Shown here piece after piece: positions 11,550 to 23,805 of a stretch of 64,000 nt of DNA; positions within the stretch are counted from its first letter, which is position 1, and each line of letters opens with the position of its first letter. Under the pieces are notes generated by a model, which saw only the letters and a program-made list of their open reading frames with translations, was not told the DNA's origin and did no database searches. The DNA is from Neofusicoccum parvum (taxonomy: Eukaryota > Ascomycota > Dothideomycetes > Botryosphaeriales > Botryosphaeriaceae). A program made the position numbers and the translations under genes. The DNA lies in the NCBI GenBank assembly GCA_020912385.1, contig CP087216.1, positions 1,054,001 through 1,118,000 on the forward strand, in the 5' to 3' direction.

Positions 11550-13949
11550 TCAGAACGGCCTTCCCTCATCCCAGCCAGAGCCTCGCGAGAACTCGGGATC
11601 GCGCAGCTTCTTCCTGTAGTCCTTCCAGTACTGCGCGCGCGCAGCCTCCCCCGCGCCCGTCTCACCTATCTTCTTCCATTCCTGCCTCGGCGGTGTGTAC
11701 ACCTCCGGCTCAGCCTCAGCCTCACCCGCCCTCCCCTTGCCTTTCGCTCTGGACGACGACTTTGGTGGAAGTGAGGGCGAGGGCGAGGGCGGATCCCACC
11801 AGGAAACCCGACCGTCATCGACCGCCGGCGACGAAGCACGCGCGTTTCGGCCGTCATCACCGCGCTGATCGCCGCGTGACGGGCCTCGCACCAGCTCCGC
11901 CGCCATGCTGTGCCTATCGACCGCCGGGTCCGAGACAGTCGGGCAGTGCTGGGCATTGAGCAGCAGCGGTGGTGAAACCCTCGCGGGAGGCTGACGATAG
12001 GCGTCATCGAACTTGGCGTCGTCATCGTCGTCGTCGTCACTGTCAGCAAACGGCGTGCGGCCCCCACCTCCACCAGCAGTCCGGCAGAACTGGCCGAGCT
12101 TGGGCGGGCTCTTGCGGGCGAAAAGCTCGCGCACGCCCTCGGGCGCGGCGGGCGGCGCGCGGAAGTCGAGCTCCTTGGGCTGGCGGTCTTCACGTGCGCG
12201 GTGGTGGACGGGCTGGGCGGCGCGCTCCTCGTTGACAGAGATGCCTACGCAGCCGAAGAAGCTCTCGTCAGAACCGCGCCGCTGGAGCTTCTGGCGCGGC
12301 GATGACGGTGATGAGTTGTGGCTGCTGCTGCTGCTGCTGCTGCTGAACAGAGAGGTAGGAGAGGGCACAAACTTACTGAAGAAGCTGCTGGGCGAGTTTG
12401 AGCGCTGCTGGTGCTTACTCTTGTCGCTGTGCGAGGGTGAGAATGGATTCGCTTTGTTGACGTGCTGGTTCCAGGGTGCCGCCGCGAGGTCTGCCGGCGG
12501 GTCCATGAACTGTCCGATCTGCGTACCGCGCCTGTCGTAGCCCTCGTCGCGGGGCAGCGTGTACTTCTGCTGCTGCGGCGAAGCCTGTGCCGACGATGCC
12601 GCCGACGTCTTTTTGTCCTTCTTGTCTCTCGGCCAGAACGGGACTTCGAAGCCGTTGCTGCGCTTCGCCATGCGCTCCGCCATCGACCCGCTGGTTTTGC
12701 TTGCGTCCAAGAGCGGCCTGCCGCTCCCTTCGCTGCCGAAGCTGGGTCGAGCAGACAGCTGGACACCCGGCCTCCCACGGCCAGGCTTTGTCCACTCGCC
12801 ATCGACCACGGCGTCGTCCGAGCCGTCAACCGGCCGTGGAGCTGAGATGGTCTTCTTGACAGCCTCACACTTCTTGCGCTGACGCTCCTCTCTCTTCCGC
12901 TCCTTTGCCTCAGCCGCCCGGTCGGAGAACTCCTTACCCCATTGCGAGAGCTTATCAGTGACTTTCGAGACGATGATGTCGAGGTCATCCGGCTTGGTGC
13001 TTTCGTGCACGTACGCCGTGTGCTTGGTGTAGCCGTACAGCGTGCTCCCCGCACGGACGGGCGCAGTCCGAGAGCCAGACCGCTCGCGACGATGACGATG
13101 GCCCGATCCGGACGGACGATGCTCCCTCCTCGACCCCCGACCACCCTCACTCCGCGCCTCCTTCTCGCCCGAGGAGACCGCCTCGCCGGCCCTCAGCCCG
13201 GCCAGCTCCCCCAGCGCACCCGCCTCGCCCGCCTCCATCCGGCCCTCCAGCCACCGCACCAGCCCCTCGTCCCTCCTCCTCCCGTGCTCCGCCCGCCTCC
13301 TCTCCTCCGCCTCCACCTCCACCTCCACCTCCTCCCCCCTCTCACTCCTCCGCCGCTCCTGCCACTCCCTCCACCCCTTCCGCACCAGCTCCCCCAGCAC
13401 CTCCCCGTCCCCCGCCGGCGCCTCCCGGTACATCGTCACGATGCCCTTCCGCCCCGCCGCCTTCCTCCCCACCCCCCGGCGCGCCGCCGTCGAGTGCCGC
13501 CGCGCGTAGTCCCGCAGGTACGCCGACTCGGCCGTCGCCCACGCGGCGCGGGAGGGGAACCCCGCGCCGTTGCGGGCAGCGCTGCGGGCCGTGGCTTTGC
13601 CGGAGGGGGCCGTCGACGCCGTTGACGTCGGATTCAGAGAGGCGCCGCTCGGAGAAGACGAAGCGGCGGTGGTGCTGCTGCTGCTGCTGCTGCTGCCGCC
13701 GACAGGTTTCCGCGTGACCGGGCTCGGGGCGGGCGAGGGGATGCGGCTGGATGGGGCGCTGGCGGTTGTTCCGATGGGTTTGCGGCGGACGTTGGGGCTC
13801 GAGGATGTGGTGGGTAAGGGTGCGGGAGGGAGGGTCGTGTTGATCGGGCGAGGCGCGGATCGGGAGGAGGGAAAGGTGCTCGCGCCGTCTCTCGTCTTCT
13901 TGGTTGCTTTCTCGTGGTTACGGAAGGCTTCGCGCATTGTCTCTTTCAT
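11550..13949 (-). CDS. Low-complexity protein of unknown function, 799 aa
   Basis: One uninterrupted exon from ATG at 13949 to the stop at 11550. I do not recognise the family. The protein is basic and Ser/Pro-rich at the N-terminus, then has a charged helical part (WLEGRMEAGEAGALGELAG), a more conserved-looking core (LYGYTKHTAYVHESTKPDDL, VSKVTDKLSQWGKEFSDRA), poly-Ser and poly-Asp tracts, and a C-terminal WKKIGETGAGEAARAQYWKDYRKKL segment. The core is followed by EVPFWPRDKKDKK. No signal peptide, membrane span or catalytic motif is visible, so a nuclear or cytosolic, largely disordered protein is likely. The long open frame, ATG start and non-random core support it as real; the GC-rich codon use is similar to neighbours. 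Confidence 0.72.
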   Translation of the reverse strand: MKETMREAFRNHEKATKKTRDGASTFPSSRSAPRPINTTLPPAPLPTTSSSPNVRRKPIGTTASAPSSRIPSPAPSPVTRKPVGGSSSSSSSTTAASSSPSGASLNPTSTASTAPSGKATARSAARNGAGFPSRAAWATAESAYLRDYARRHSTAARRGVGRKAAGRKGIVTMYREAPAGDGEVLGELVRKGWREWQERRRSERGEEVEVEVEAEERRRAEHGRRRDEGLVRWLEGRMEAGEAGALGELAGLRAGEAVSSGEKEARSEGGRGSRREHRPSGSGHRHRRERSGSRTAPVRAGSTLYGYTKHTAYVHESTKPDDLDIIVSKVTDKLSQWGKEFSDRAAEAKERKREERQRKKCEAVKKTISAPRPVDGSDDAVVDGEWTKPGRGRPGVQLSARPSFGSEGSGRPLLDASKTSGSMAERMAKRSNGFEVPFWPRDKKDKKTSAASSAQASPQQQKYTLPRDEGYDRRGTQIGQFMDPPADLAAAPWNQHVNKANPFSPSHSDKSKHQQRSNSPSSFFSKFVPSPTSLFSSSSSSSSHNSSPSSPRQKLQRRGSDESFFGCVGISVNEERAAQPVHHRAREDRQPKELDFRAPPAAPEGVRELFARKSPPKLGQFCRTAGGGGGRTPFADSDDDDDDDAKFDDAYRQPPARVSPPLLLNAQHCPTVSDPAVDRHSMAAELVRGPSRGDQRGDDGRNARASSPAVDDGRVSWWDPPSPSPSLPPKSSSRAKGKGRAGEAEAEPEVYTPPRQEWKKIGETGAGEAARAQYWKDYRKKLRDPEFSRGSGWDEGRPF
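12321..12345. repeat. CTG trinucleotide microsatellite
   Basis: Eight tandem CTG units; on the coding (minus) strand they give the poly-Ser tract of the 799-aa protein. A similar shorter GCT run lies at about 13673-13695 in the same gene. Confidence 0.9.
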
Positions 13950-15186
13950 GATGAATTTCTGAGTTTTGTGTGATTTTAGAACCAGCCCTGCTGTTGTGAA
14001 TGCTTTTTGCTTCTCTGTCGAAGATGCTGTGGTTAAAGTATTGAATGTCTTTGGCTCGTTGCCTACCGTCGAGGTAGTTCAAGTAAGTGTCTTATCCAGT
14101 AAGATCTTCTTGTGTCTGTACAATGTGAGCACGAATAAAGTGAGTGACGGATGCGAAAAGACTGTAACTGATGTCTAGCGTGCGCCGCGAGACCATCGGA
14201 TGTTCTTATACATTCTCAAAGTGTTGAGGCCTCCATTGTTTGATCGAGAAAACAAAGGTCATAGATGGTGGATAAAGAATCTCGAAACGCTGGTCTCCTC
14301 GAGTCATCTCTTTGTTTCCCAGCCAGCACAAAGAGTGTGAGACTAGGAGGTGGCCCGATACAAAGACATTGTTCATTGGCGCGACATCGGGCAAGCGGTG
14401 AACCGAAACATTCTCGAGAGTTCGAGACTTCCTGTGCTAACGCTTGACTCAACGATGAGCGAGTCCGTGGATGTATCTCCTTCTGGGATCTTGAACAACA
14501 ATTGTATTTTTATTAGTGTTTGGCTTCCTCGACATCGCTGAATCCGTATTCCTCTCCCTTCCCTCTCCTAGCCTCTCTCCATCAAGGTTGATTCCCTCTA
14601 ACATTACAACCGGTCCATCCTCTAGGTCTTTCACGCAAGCATCCTTCAGCGTTCTAGCGCTTCCGTCGAGCATCGGCGGTTGACAGCGTATATTGTTTTG
14701 AAGTAGAACACGGGTCCACTATGCTTTGTAAAAGCGAGCAAAATAAGGGAACGGAAAAAGCGAGAGTTATCCGTACTTGAAGTTCCACGTATGATGGCAA
14801 CAAGAAAAGATCAGTTGAAAGATAGATTGAAATCATGCTAAGATGCAACATTGAAGGACTGAGAAAATCGCAACACAAGGTGATTGTCATAGTTTATCCA
14901 GATGGATCTGGATGATAGATATCCGGATCCATCTGGATTCCCAGACGGGCTCCTACCCCTTAAGAAGGGGTAAATAGTTATCCTGCCTCAGCAGGACTTG
15001 ATAGGAATCAGACACATCACTCATGAGATCGATCCCTATCAGTGATGACCGTGTTGCATGATACTCCAAACTCTATAGACAGAGTAAGCAGATAAGTCAT
15101 TATGGAATGGGCTTGAGCAACTCACCCGCATAAAACGCATACGCGTGTACTGCCGTCAAACCACAGACAAATCTCCCCATACTTCA
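13950..15186. other. Intergenic region with hairpin cluster
   Basis: About 1.24 kb between the GPI-protein stop (15187) and the start of the 799-aa gene. Small open frames near 14206-14673 are unconvincing. The notable content is a set of inverted repeats between 14896 and 15047, annotated separately. Confidence 0.5.
14896..15047. repeat. Cluster of four inverted repeats (hairpins)
   Basis: Four short inverted repeats follow one another in 152 bp. First, arms 14896-14913 and 14921-14938 (18 bp, one mismatch, 7-nt loop, ATCCAGATGGATCTGGAT type). Second, perfect TACCCCTT/AAGGGGTA at 14954-14961 and 14965-14972. Third, perfect TCCTGC/GCAGGA at 14981-14986 and 14991-14996. Fourth, perfect CATCACT/AGTGATG at 15015-15021 and 15041-15047. 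They lie 140-290 bp beyond the stop of the GPI-protein gene, so they may fall in its 3' UTR or be the remains of a small foldback element. Function unknown. Confidence 0.75.
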
Positions 15187-16095
15187 CTACAGCAAAAATA
15201 CTCCACCCAAGACACCGCCGACAACGCAAGCGATCCCGGTCCATTCAGGCCCTCTGAGGGCCGAAGCGCCATTCATAGCACTTGGAGGGCTCGGACCTGA
15301 GGCGGCTGGCGTAGCAGAACTCGAGCCAGCCGGTGGTGGAGTTGTGCCGGACGTGTGCGTGCAAGCGCCACCGCCAGGGCATGTTGCGATCGTAGTCGTA
15401 GGAATGCCGCTCGAGCTTCCGGTAATCGTCATCGTTGAGTGCGTGCACGACGACGTGCCAGGGCAGACCGTGACGACGACCGTTGTATCAGGTGCAGTGG
15501 CTGTGCCAGTGCGGCTGCCGATCGAAGTTGTCGGGGAGCTTGGGATGGGGCTGGAGACCCCCGTGGGAGATGAGGTGCCAGGAGAGCTGGAGGAGGGCGT
15601 AGAAGCGACAGTAGGCTGAGGCGTACCGCTTGTTAGGGGCACGACCGGGGTAGTTGCAGTGGTTTCGCAGGGAACAGTGAGAGTAATGGTCTTGGGCCCG
15701 CCGTTCTCACCACACGAACCGCAGACAGTAACGGTTGTAGTGAAGCCAGGAGGTACAGAACCAGTAGTGGTGGTCGCCGGTCGGACACTACCACTGTAGG
15801 TTTCAGTGACCGTGTAAGTGTTCGAAGACAAGCCGCCAGTTGAGCAGATTGTCACAAACGTGGTGGTGTAGATAGTAGTGTGAATGGTTGGCAAAGGAGT
15901 GCTACTTGGAGTGGCCTTGGTAAGGTCATCGGTGCATGTCGTGATGACTTCGGTAACGACTGGTGGCGCGGACGATGTTGAGCACGGTTCGTACGTAACG
16001 ACAGTGATGTAGCTGGGGGTGAGCAGACCAGGCGAGGAGCTCTGAGCTGAAACTCCGGCGGCTATTGCCAGGACGGCAATTGCTGCTGTCTTCAT
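15187..16095 (-). CDS. GPI-anchored Ser/Thr-rich cell-wall protein
   Basis: Single exon of 302 residues. The ATG at 16095 gives a textbook signal peptide, MKTAAIAVLAIAAGVSA, with cleavage expected before Gln18; an upstream GTG is not needed. The mature part is dominated by Ser, Thr, Pro and Val, with repeated TTVTVC and CTHS-type Cys motifs (for example TVTVCGSCG, VVTVCPGTSSCTH, TIATCPGGGACTH) and would be heavily O-glycosylated. The C-terminus has a small-residue site near SAMNGASA followed by a hydrophobic tail GIACVVGGVLGGVFLL, the usual signal for GPI attachment. It should end up at the plasma membrane or cross-linked in the wall. No enzyme domain is seen. A TATA-like element lies at 16307-16317. 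Confidence 0.88.
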   Translation of the reverse strand: MKTAAIAVLAIAAGVSAQSSSPGLLTPSYITVVTYEPCSTSSAPPVVTEVITTCTDDLTKATPSSTPLPTIHTTIYTTTFVTICSTGGLSSNTYTVTETYSGSVRPATTTTGSVPPGFTTTVTVCGSCGENGGPKTITLTVPCETTATTPVVPLTSGTPQPTVASTPSSSSPGTSSPTGVSSPIPSSPTTSIGSRTGTATAPDTTVVVTVCPGTSSCTHSTMTITGSSSGIPTTTIATCPGGGACTHTSGTTPPPAGSSSATPAASGPSPPSAMNGASALRGPEWTGIACVVGGVLGGVFLL

Positions 16096-17181
16096 GGCCA
16101 CTGAGATTTTGTATGTAGGAAACGAGAGGCGATTTCGTGAGGCAATTATTAGAGTTATAGGGATTACGAATTAGAGAAAGGAGATGATGTTTGCGAAAGA
16201 GTGACACGGGGCGGTAACGATTGAATGTAGAGAATATCAAAAGAGTGAGTGCAGTGGTTGGTTTAAGGAGAGTGGATGGAGACTGGCAGAAAAGATGGCT
16301 TAAGATGCTATATACCCGCTTTCGGTTGTTGATATTCGGATGTCCTGACGTCGGAATGTTCGTTGTCTTGGTATAATAACCCTGAGGTTCCACAATGAGG
16401 TGCCACAACCAAGACTTCCAACTTCAATTAAACTAAGAGGAATGTATTATTCCTGGGAGGGAGCATAGAGTAGCAACTTCTCTGGTCAGTTTAGGCCGGT
16501 TGGTTGTTGGGTTATCCACCTTCTGAGTTCAATGTCTTCGCCACCATGCCTGCCTGAAGAGCTGTTGCCTCTGGAGCGAAGAGTAAATTTCAATGGTAGT
16601 CGCAAGAAAGGGGGCTGTTGGACTCTGCCTCGTGAAATCGTAGCTTCATGTCGTTATGAGTGTGGCAAAGCTTAGTGCGAGCCAGCTCGCCTTCTACTCG
16701 ACGCACGCGACCTTGTGCCTGCTTACTCTTTCGTGGCGCCGCTGCTTTGGTGTCGAATAAAGATTCGCCGAGCATTCCATGGTCCGAACGACGAAGTTAC
16801 TGTGAACAAATACAACGCGCTACGCTCAGGGTTGCAAGCAACAGCGTTTAACAACCTGTTACACTCATTAGAGCCGGGGAAACGTTGTGGAAGATTCATG
16901 GTCTGTTCGAGCAACGGAAGAGACTTTATTGCCACATGACTCACCCAAGGTATGCCCGAACACGTTTGAGAAAGTTTTACTTGCCCTCGCGTAGCTTTGG
17001 TGGTGGTGGTCGTTCTGCATTCCTTGAGACTCTGCTTCGGCGGGGTCCAGAACATCGTGTAACATCATACGAACAAAACGAGATCATTAGGAACTTTTTG
17101 AAAATAATGGGGAATATCATTGTTTAAGTATGGCTTTTTAGCTCATTGCTATTAAGAAATTCGTTACCCTTTGCTGCGCAT
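16096..17181. other. Intergenic region
   Basis: About 1.1 kb between the enolase stop and the GPI-protein start, both on the minus strand. It holds the GPI-protein promoter on the left. The 16660-17127 part has scattered frames of 60-110 codons on both strands without recognisable content. Confidence 0.5.
16307..16317 (-). promoter_or_regulatory. TATA-like element of the GPI-protein gene
   Basis: The minus strand reads GGGTATATAGC about 215 bp before the ATG at 16095. Placement and sequence fit a core promoter element; not proven. Confidence 0.4.
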
Positions 17182-19463
<2,282 letters not shown>

Positions 19464-20808
19464 ATGAGCGGCATTCCAGACCCCGAGCGTGACCATGCCC
19501 TGGACGAGTACAAGGCCAAGCTGCTGGAGTCGAGAGAGTGGGAGGCCAAGCTAAAGGCCCTGCGGCTCGAGATCAAGGGCCTGCAGCGCGACTACGACGT
19601 GTCCGAGGAGAACATCAAGGCCCTGCAGAGCGTCGGCCAGATAATAGGAGAGGTGCTGAAGCAGCTGGATGAAGAGAGATGTACGTGTGCTTCCTTGCTT
19701 GATGCCGCCGCTGCCGCAGCGTGCTAATGGGATGGCAGTCATCGTCAAGGCGTCGTCCGGCCCGCGCTATGTCGTCGGCTGCCGTTCCAAGGTCGACAAG
19801 GTGAAGCTGAAGCAGGGTACGCGTGTTGCGCTGGACATGACCACACTTACAATCATGCGCATGCTCCCCCGAGAGGTCGACCCGCTCGTCTACAACATGT
19901 CGTTGGAGGACCCCGGCCAGGTCAGCTTTGGCGGCATCGGTGGCTTGAACGAGCAGATCAGAGAGCTGCGTGAGGTCATCGAACTACCGTTGAAGAACCC
20001 CGAGCTCTTCTTGCGAGTAGGAATCAAGCCTCCGAAGGGTGTGTTGCTATACGGCCCTCCCGGAACCGGAAAGACGCTGCTTGCGCGTGCAGTGGCGAGC
20101 AGTCTGGAGACGAACTTTTTGAAGGGTAAGTCCGGCGTTCTTTTGTTTAGTCGCTGCGATAAACTAATGCACGCCAGTCGTCTCCTCTGCAATCGTCGAC
20201 AAGTACATCGGTGAATCCGCCCGTCTCATCCGTGAGATGTTCGGCTACGCCAAGGAGCACGAACCCTGCATCATCTTCATGGACGAGATCGACGCCATCG
20301 GTGGAAGGAGATTCTCGGAGGGCACATCGGCAGATCGAGAGATTCAGCGGACGTTGATGGAGCTGCTCAACCAGCTGGACGGTTTCGACTACCTGGGCAA
20401 GACCAAGATCATCATGGCCACCAACCGGCCCGACACCCTGGATCCCGCGCTTCTGCGTGCTGGTCGTCTGGACAGGAAGATTGAGATTGCTCTGCCCAAT
20501 GAGGTCGGTCGGTTAGAGATCATGAAGATCCACGCTGCCAGCGTCCAGACGGAGGGGGAGATCGACTTCGAGAGCATTGTGAAGATGAGTGATGGCTTCA
20601 ACGGTGCCGACTTGCGCAACGTTGTTACCGAAGCGTAAGTGATACCCGAAATTGCTATTCGAGCATAGGTGACTGACTAGGATGCAGTGGTCTATTTGCC
20701 ATCAAGGACTACCGCGATTCTATCAACCAAGACGACTTCAATAAGGCAGTGCGGAAAATGGCCGAGACAAAGAAGTTGGAGGGCAAGTTGGAGTACCAGA
20801 AGCTCTAA
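19464..20808 (+). CDS. RPT4: 26S proteasome regulatory AAA-ATPase Rpt4 (subunit 10B)
   Basis: Four exons: 19464-19680, 19739-20125, 20178-20634, 20688-20808; introns of 58, 52 and 53 bp; 393 residues, the standard Rpt4 size. Rpt4 is one of six ATPases in the base of the 19S regulatory particle that unfold substrates into the 20S core. An N-terminal coiled coil (about residues 10-68) leads into the OB-like domain with [18 protein letters not shown]. The AAA domain has Walker A GPPGTGKT (178-185), Walker B IIFMDEID (233-240) and the second region of homology [20 protein letters not shown] with its Arg fingers. The segment [20 protein letters not shown] separates Rpt4 from the other five. The C-terminus EYQKL lacks an HbYX motif, as expected for Rpt4. 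Paired head-to-head with enolase. Confidence 0.98.
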
Positions 20809-21579
20809 GCGTGCTTCCATCAGACATGTTCTTGTTACGATTAGGGATATTGCTGCGGGCGTTTTCTCGCGGAAAGAAAGGGCTTTGCGCACCAAGGGCA
20901 TGGGCTTGACAATTGCATGATAGAAGCCAGCTAACGCTGTAATATTTGAGATGAGAACCTCCAGCCTCACACTATGCTAATGGTGAATTGTTCAACTATC
21001 TGTCCATTAGTATTGCCGCCACTCGCGTTGAGCGGCTTGCAGCAATTGAGGTTGGGTTTGCACATCTCCCGACCGGATTACTATGTAATTAATTTGCCCT
21101 AGATGAGTAATTTTCTATGCTTGTTGTTCGAGAAGTTTCCACATCTGGTTACTCATAGCCGCCTGAAGGAGTTGAGGAGCTCTGACCCACAATCCAGAAG
21201 CAGGGCTGCAGGACACACGGCCTTCAGGCATCCACAACGCACCGAGGATACACACGCCACTATCGAAAGCGATGAGCAATAACGCCTTAAAATAGCGGCT
21301 CCTCTAAGAGGGTCGACCCACTCCGATGGCGTCTTTCGTACCTACGGTGCCATCCGTGCTACAATGCTTTTGCCATCTCCCGTACGTACGAAGAGTGGCG
21401 AGAGTATGGAATTTATTTGCTCCAGGCCTGACAAAGGCAACTTCGAGTGCTCGGAGCAAACAGATCGTGATCTTCGCGTGATCAAAGGAGCTTTGGGCTG
21501 TTCCGCCCTATTGCCCGATCTACGCACAATGCGCGGCCAATGGCAACGGTTGCCCTCGCAAGGGCAGCCAGGGTGTCAA
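20809..21579. other. Convergent intergenic region
   Basis: About 770 bp between two stops facing each other. Only short frames on the plus strand (21364 onward) that are the antisense of the neighbouring gene. Nothing else seen. Confidence 0.5.
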
Positions 21580-22254
21580 TCAATTGTGCTCCTTCTTCTT
21601 GTCCTCGGCCAGGTCTTTGACCTGCGCCTCCAGCGAAGCTATCTCGGCTGTTCACCTCGTGCACATACATCAGCTTTGGCCGTGTCTTTCCCCTCTTCTC
21701 CCGAGGCGCCGAACGCAATTGTCCCAGCACGCGGGTGTATGCTACGCACCGGTCTTCTCCTCCTTCGTCTCCAAGCTCTCGAGCTTCAGCCAGCCCCAGT
21801 ACAGAACCTGATATGTGACGAGCGCGCCGAGGAAGACCTTAGCGACGGGGGCGCCGAAGTCGCGGTAGAACGCTCTCTGTTGCGCGAGAAAGCGAAGACA
21901 AGTCAGCCAGACATCCTTCGTTCTTCTTCCCCTTCAGATCAATGCATTGCTGCGGCATTGTAGAGCAAGAATCTATCCGTGGCGCACACTCGGGAAGTCC
22001 GTGCGGACGAGGCATCGAGAGAGGCTTACTTGCGCAGTCGCATACGTAGAAGACTTCTCCGACGATGACGGCGCGGCGGAGGAAGAGGGGTTCTGCTTCG
22101 GCAGATTCGGCGGCTGATACGACGAGTATGGGCTGCCGGGCCTTACGCAGCTCCGCGGACCGCGGCCGGCGGCGGCGACGATGGCGGAGGTGGTGCGACG
22201 GCGCAGCAGGAGCGGCGACACGCTGGCCATGCGCGACGCGGCGGTGCCGATCAT
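21580..22254 (-). CDS. Small probable mitochondrial membrane protein, 139 aa
   Basis: Three exons: 22254-22030, 21876-21750, 21647-21580; introns of 153 and 102 bp. I do not know a name for the family, although a similar arrangement occurs in many Pezizomycotina. The first 25 residues, MIGTAASRMASVSPLLLRRR, are Arg/Ser/Leu-rich without acids and look like a mitochondrial targeting sequence. A variable Pro/Ser linker follows, then the best-ordered part, RAFYRDFGAPVAKVFLGALV continuing through TYQVLYWGWLKLE, which is one membrane span, and a short coiled coil (AEIASLEAQVKDLAEDKKE) at the end. An inner-membrane assembly or regulatory role is plausible but unproven. Head-to-head with RAMP4, 451 bp apart. 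Confidence 0.8.
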
Positions 22255-22705
22255 GACTGTCGCAACCACTGAATCCCTCCAGGCAGCCTCAGAAGAGAGA
22301 TATGACTCCGAAGATGGACAGGCGACGTTGGCGTTGGCGAGTGAGATGGGGAGGAGGGGGCGTCAGGCAACGTGGTCTTTGGCGGCGGGTTGCGAAATAA
22401 AATGGTTCGAGGTCGAGCGCGGGAATTGAAGCTGCTCCCTCCTCTCTCTATCTCCGCATAACGATCAACGTAGCCACATTACTCGACAGCGAGCCACGAA
22501 ACAACCACACCACCTCGACTTCCCGACATTTTCGAGGGACAGCAACAGGCCGGATCTCCACGCGACTGCAACCCCGGTCCCAGAAACCGCGCTCCGAAAC
22601 CGCTCGCACCCTCGACTCTCGCACCTCCGCGCTCTCGCCGCACCAAGCTCCCTCTGCCCTCCACCGAACGCCAGCAACCCAGCTACCACAGCTCCCTCCA
22701 CCGCA
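22255..22705. other. Divergent promoter region, small mitochondrial protein / RAMP4
   Basis: 451 bp between two ATGs. The RAMP4 leader side is pyrimidine-rich (22436-22700). No gene recognised. Confidence 0.5.
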
Positions 22706-23205
22706 ATGGTACGATCGCGCACCGCCACCGAATGCTCCCGCGACTCCTCGCCTGCCCTTCACGCTCCCCAACGCCCCCGCCCTCCCTCCCGTCCTCCGCC
22801 TTCCTCTCGAGTCCCTCCCTTCCCTCAACCCGCCCCGAACCTCTCCCACTGACAACCCCGCCACCCGCGCAGGCCCAAACCCCGCAGCAGCGCCTCGCCA
22901 ACGAGCGCTACGCCAAGTCCGAAGCCGCCAAGCGCGGCAAGCCGCCGACCGCCGTCAAGAAGCAGGAGGTGCACAAGAGCCCCATCAGCAAGGGTTGGAT
23001 CGGTATGCGCGCACTCTCCACACACACTCTCTCTCGACCCAGCCGCCGGATCAATCGCCTCGTTGCGTGCGAGGCCACGCGGGTCTCCCGTCGTTGCCGT
23101 CGGCGCAGGAACGTTATTGCTGATTCGTGCTTTCTCCCCGCAGTCGTCCTCGCCTTCATCCTCTGCGGTGGTGTTGTCTTTGAGCTCCTGCGCCTGTTCT
23201 TCTAA
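22706..23205 (+). CDS. Ribosome-associated membrane protein RAMP4/SERP1 (Ysy6-like)
   Basis: Three exons: 22706-22708, 22873-23002, 23144-23205; introns of 164 and 141 bp. The first coding exon is only the ATG, followed directly by a GTACGA donor; the protein is 64 residues, the family size. It starts MAQTPQQRLANERYAKSEAA, has the conserved GKPPTAVKKQE and SPISKGWI segments, and ends in one C-terminal membrane span, VVLAFILCGGVVFELLRLFF. RAMP4/SERP1 is a tail-anchored ER protein that associates with the Sec61 translocon and stabilises nascent membrane proteins under stress. Because of the single-codon exon and the short length this gene is easily missed or mis-started by automatic annotation. 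Confidence 0.93.
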
Positions 23206-23805
23206 ATGCTCACCACCGCCTTCGATGAATCAAATTCAATTGTGCGTGGGAGTATGAGAAGATAGGGGATAGGAGAGGTATGAGCCGGAAGGAGTTGCGA
23301 TACCCCAAGGAAGGAGAATCATATTTGTGAGAGAAGGTCTGAGGTTAAGGGATGAAGGAGAAGAGCAATTGCTCTACTTGTATTGTGGGAGCATATGCTG
23401 TTTGTTGTATTTCGGCTAGGGAGACTGGCATTCATTTTTTGGGTTTCCGGTTTTTATGGGAGATGGGAGTTCATTGGGGCGACATCATCCTGGGGGGAAG
23501 CTCTCGTATAGTTCCTCCCTGTTAGCATAGTTGGGAAACAAAAGTGCTGAAGAGAATGTTTATCAATTGACACGAATCACCACGCTTGTCATTTTCGGAG
23601 TGTGCTTGGCATGTAGAATGCTGGAATGGGTGCACGAATTGTTGTTGCAAGCTTTGAGATAGTTGCTTGATTGTTTGGTATCCTCGCTCCTGGTATCATT
23701 TTTGCAAAACAAATGCCTCTAGAAACGATCTGTACACCGGAGAGAACGTCCGCGTCCTCTATGCACCCCTGTACACGATAAATATAAATGCCGCCCAGTA
23801 GTAGA
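23206..23805. other. Convergent intergenic region
   Basis: 600 bp between the RAMP4 and ERD1-like stops; lower GC than the genes, with no recognisable gene. Confidence 0.5.

Noticed and set aside
12942..13625. A 227-codon plus-strand frame rich in Pro/Leu/Arg
   Set aside because: Antisense shadow of the Arg/Glu-rich part of the 799-aa gene; composition follows from GC-rich codons.
14449..14673. A 74-codon minus-strand frame
   Set aside because: No ATG-supported splice partner or homology I can see; too short to claim.
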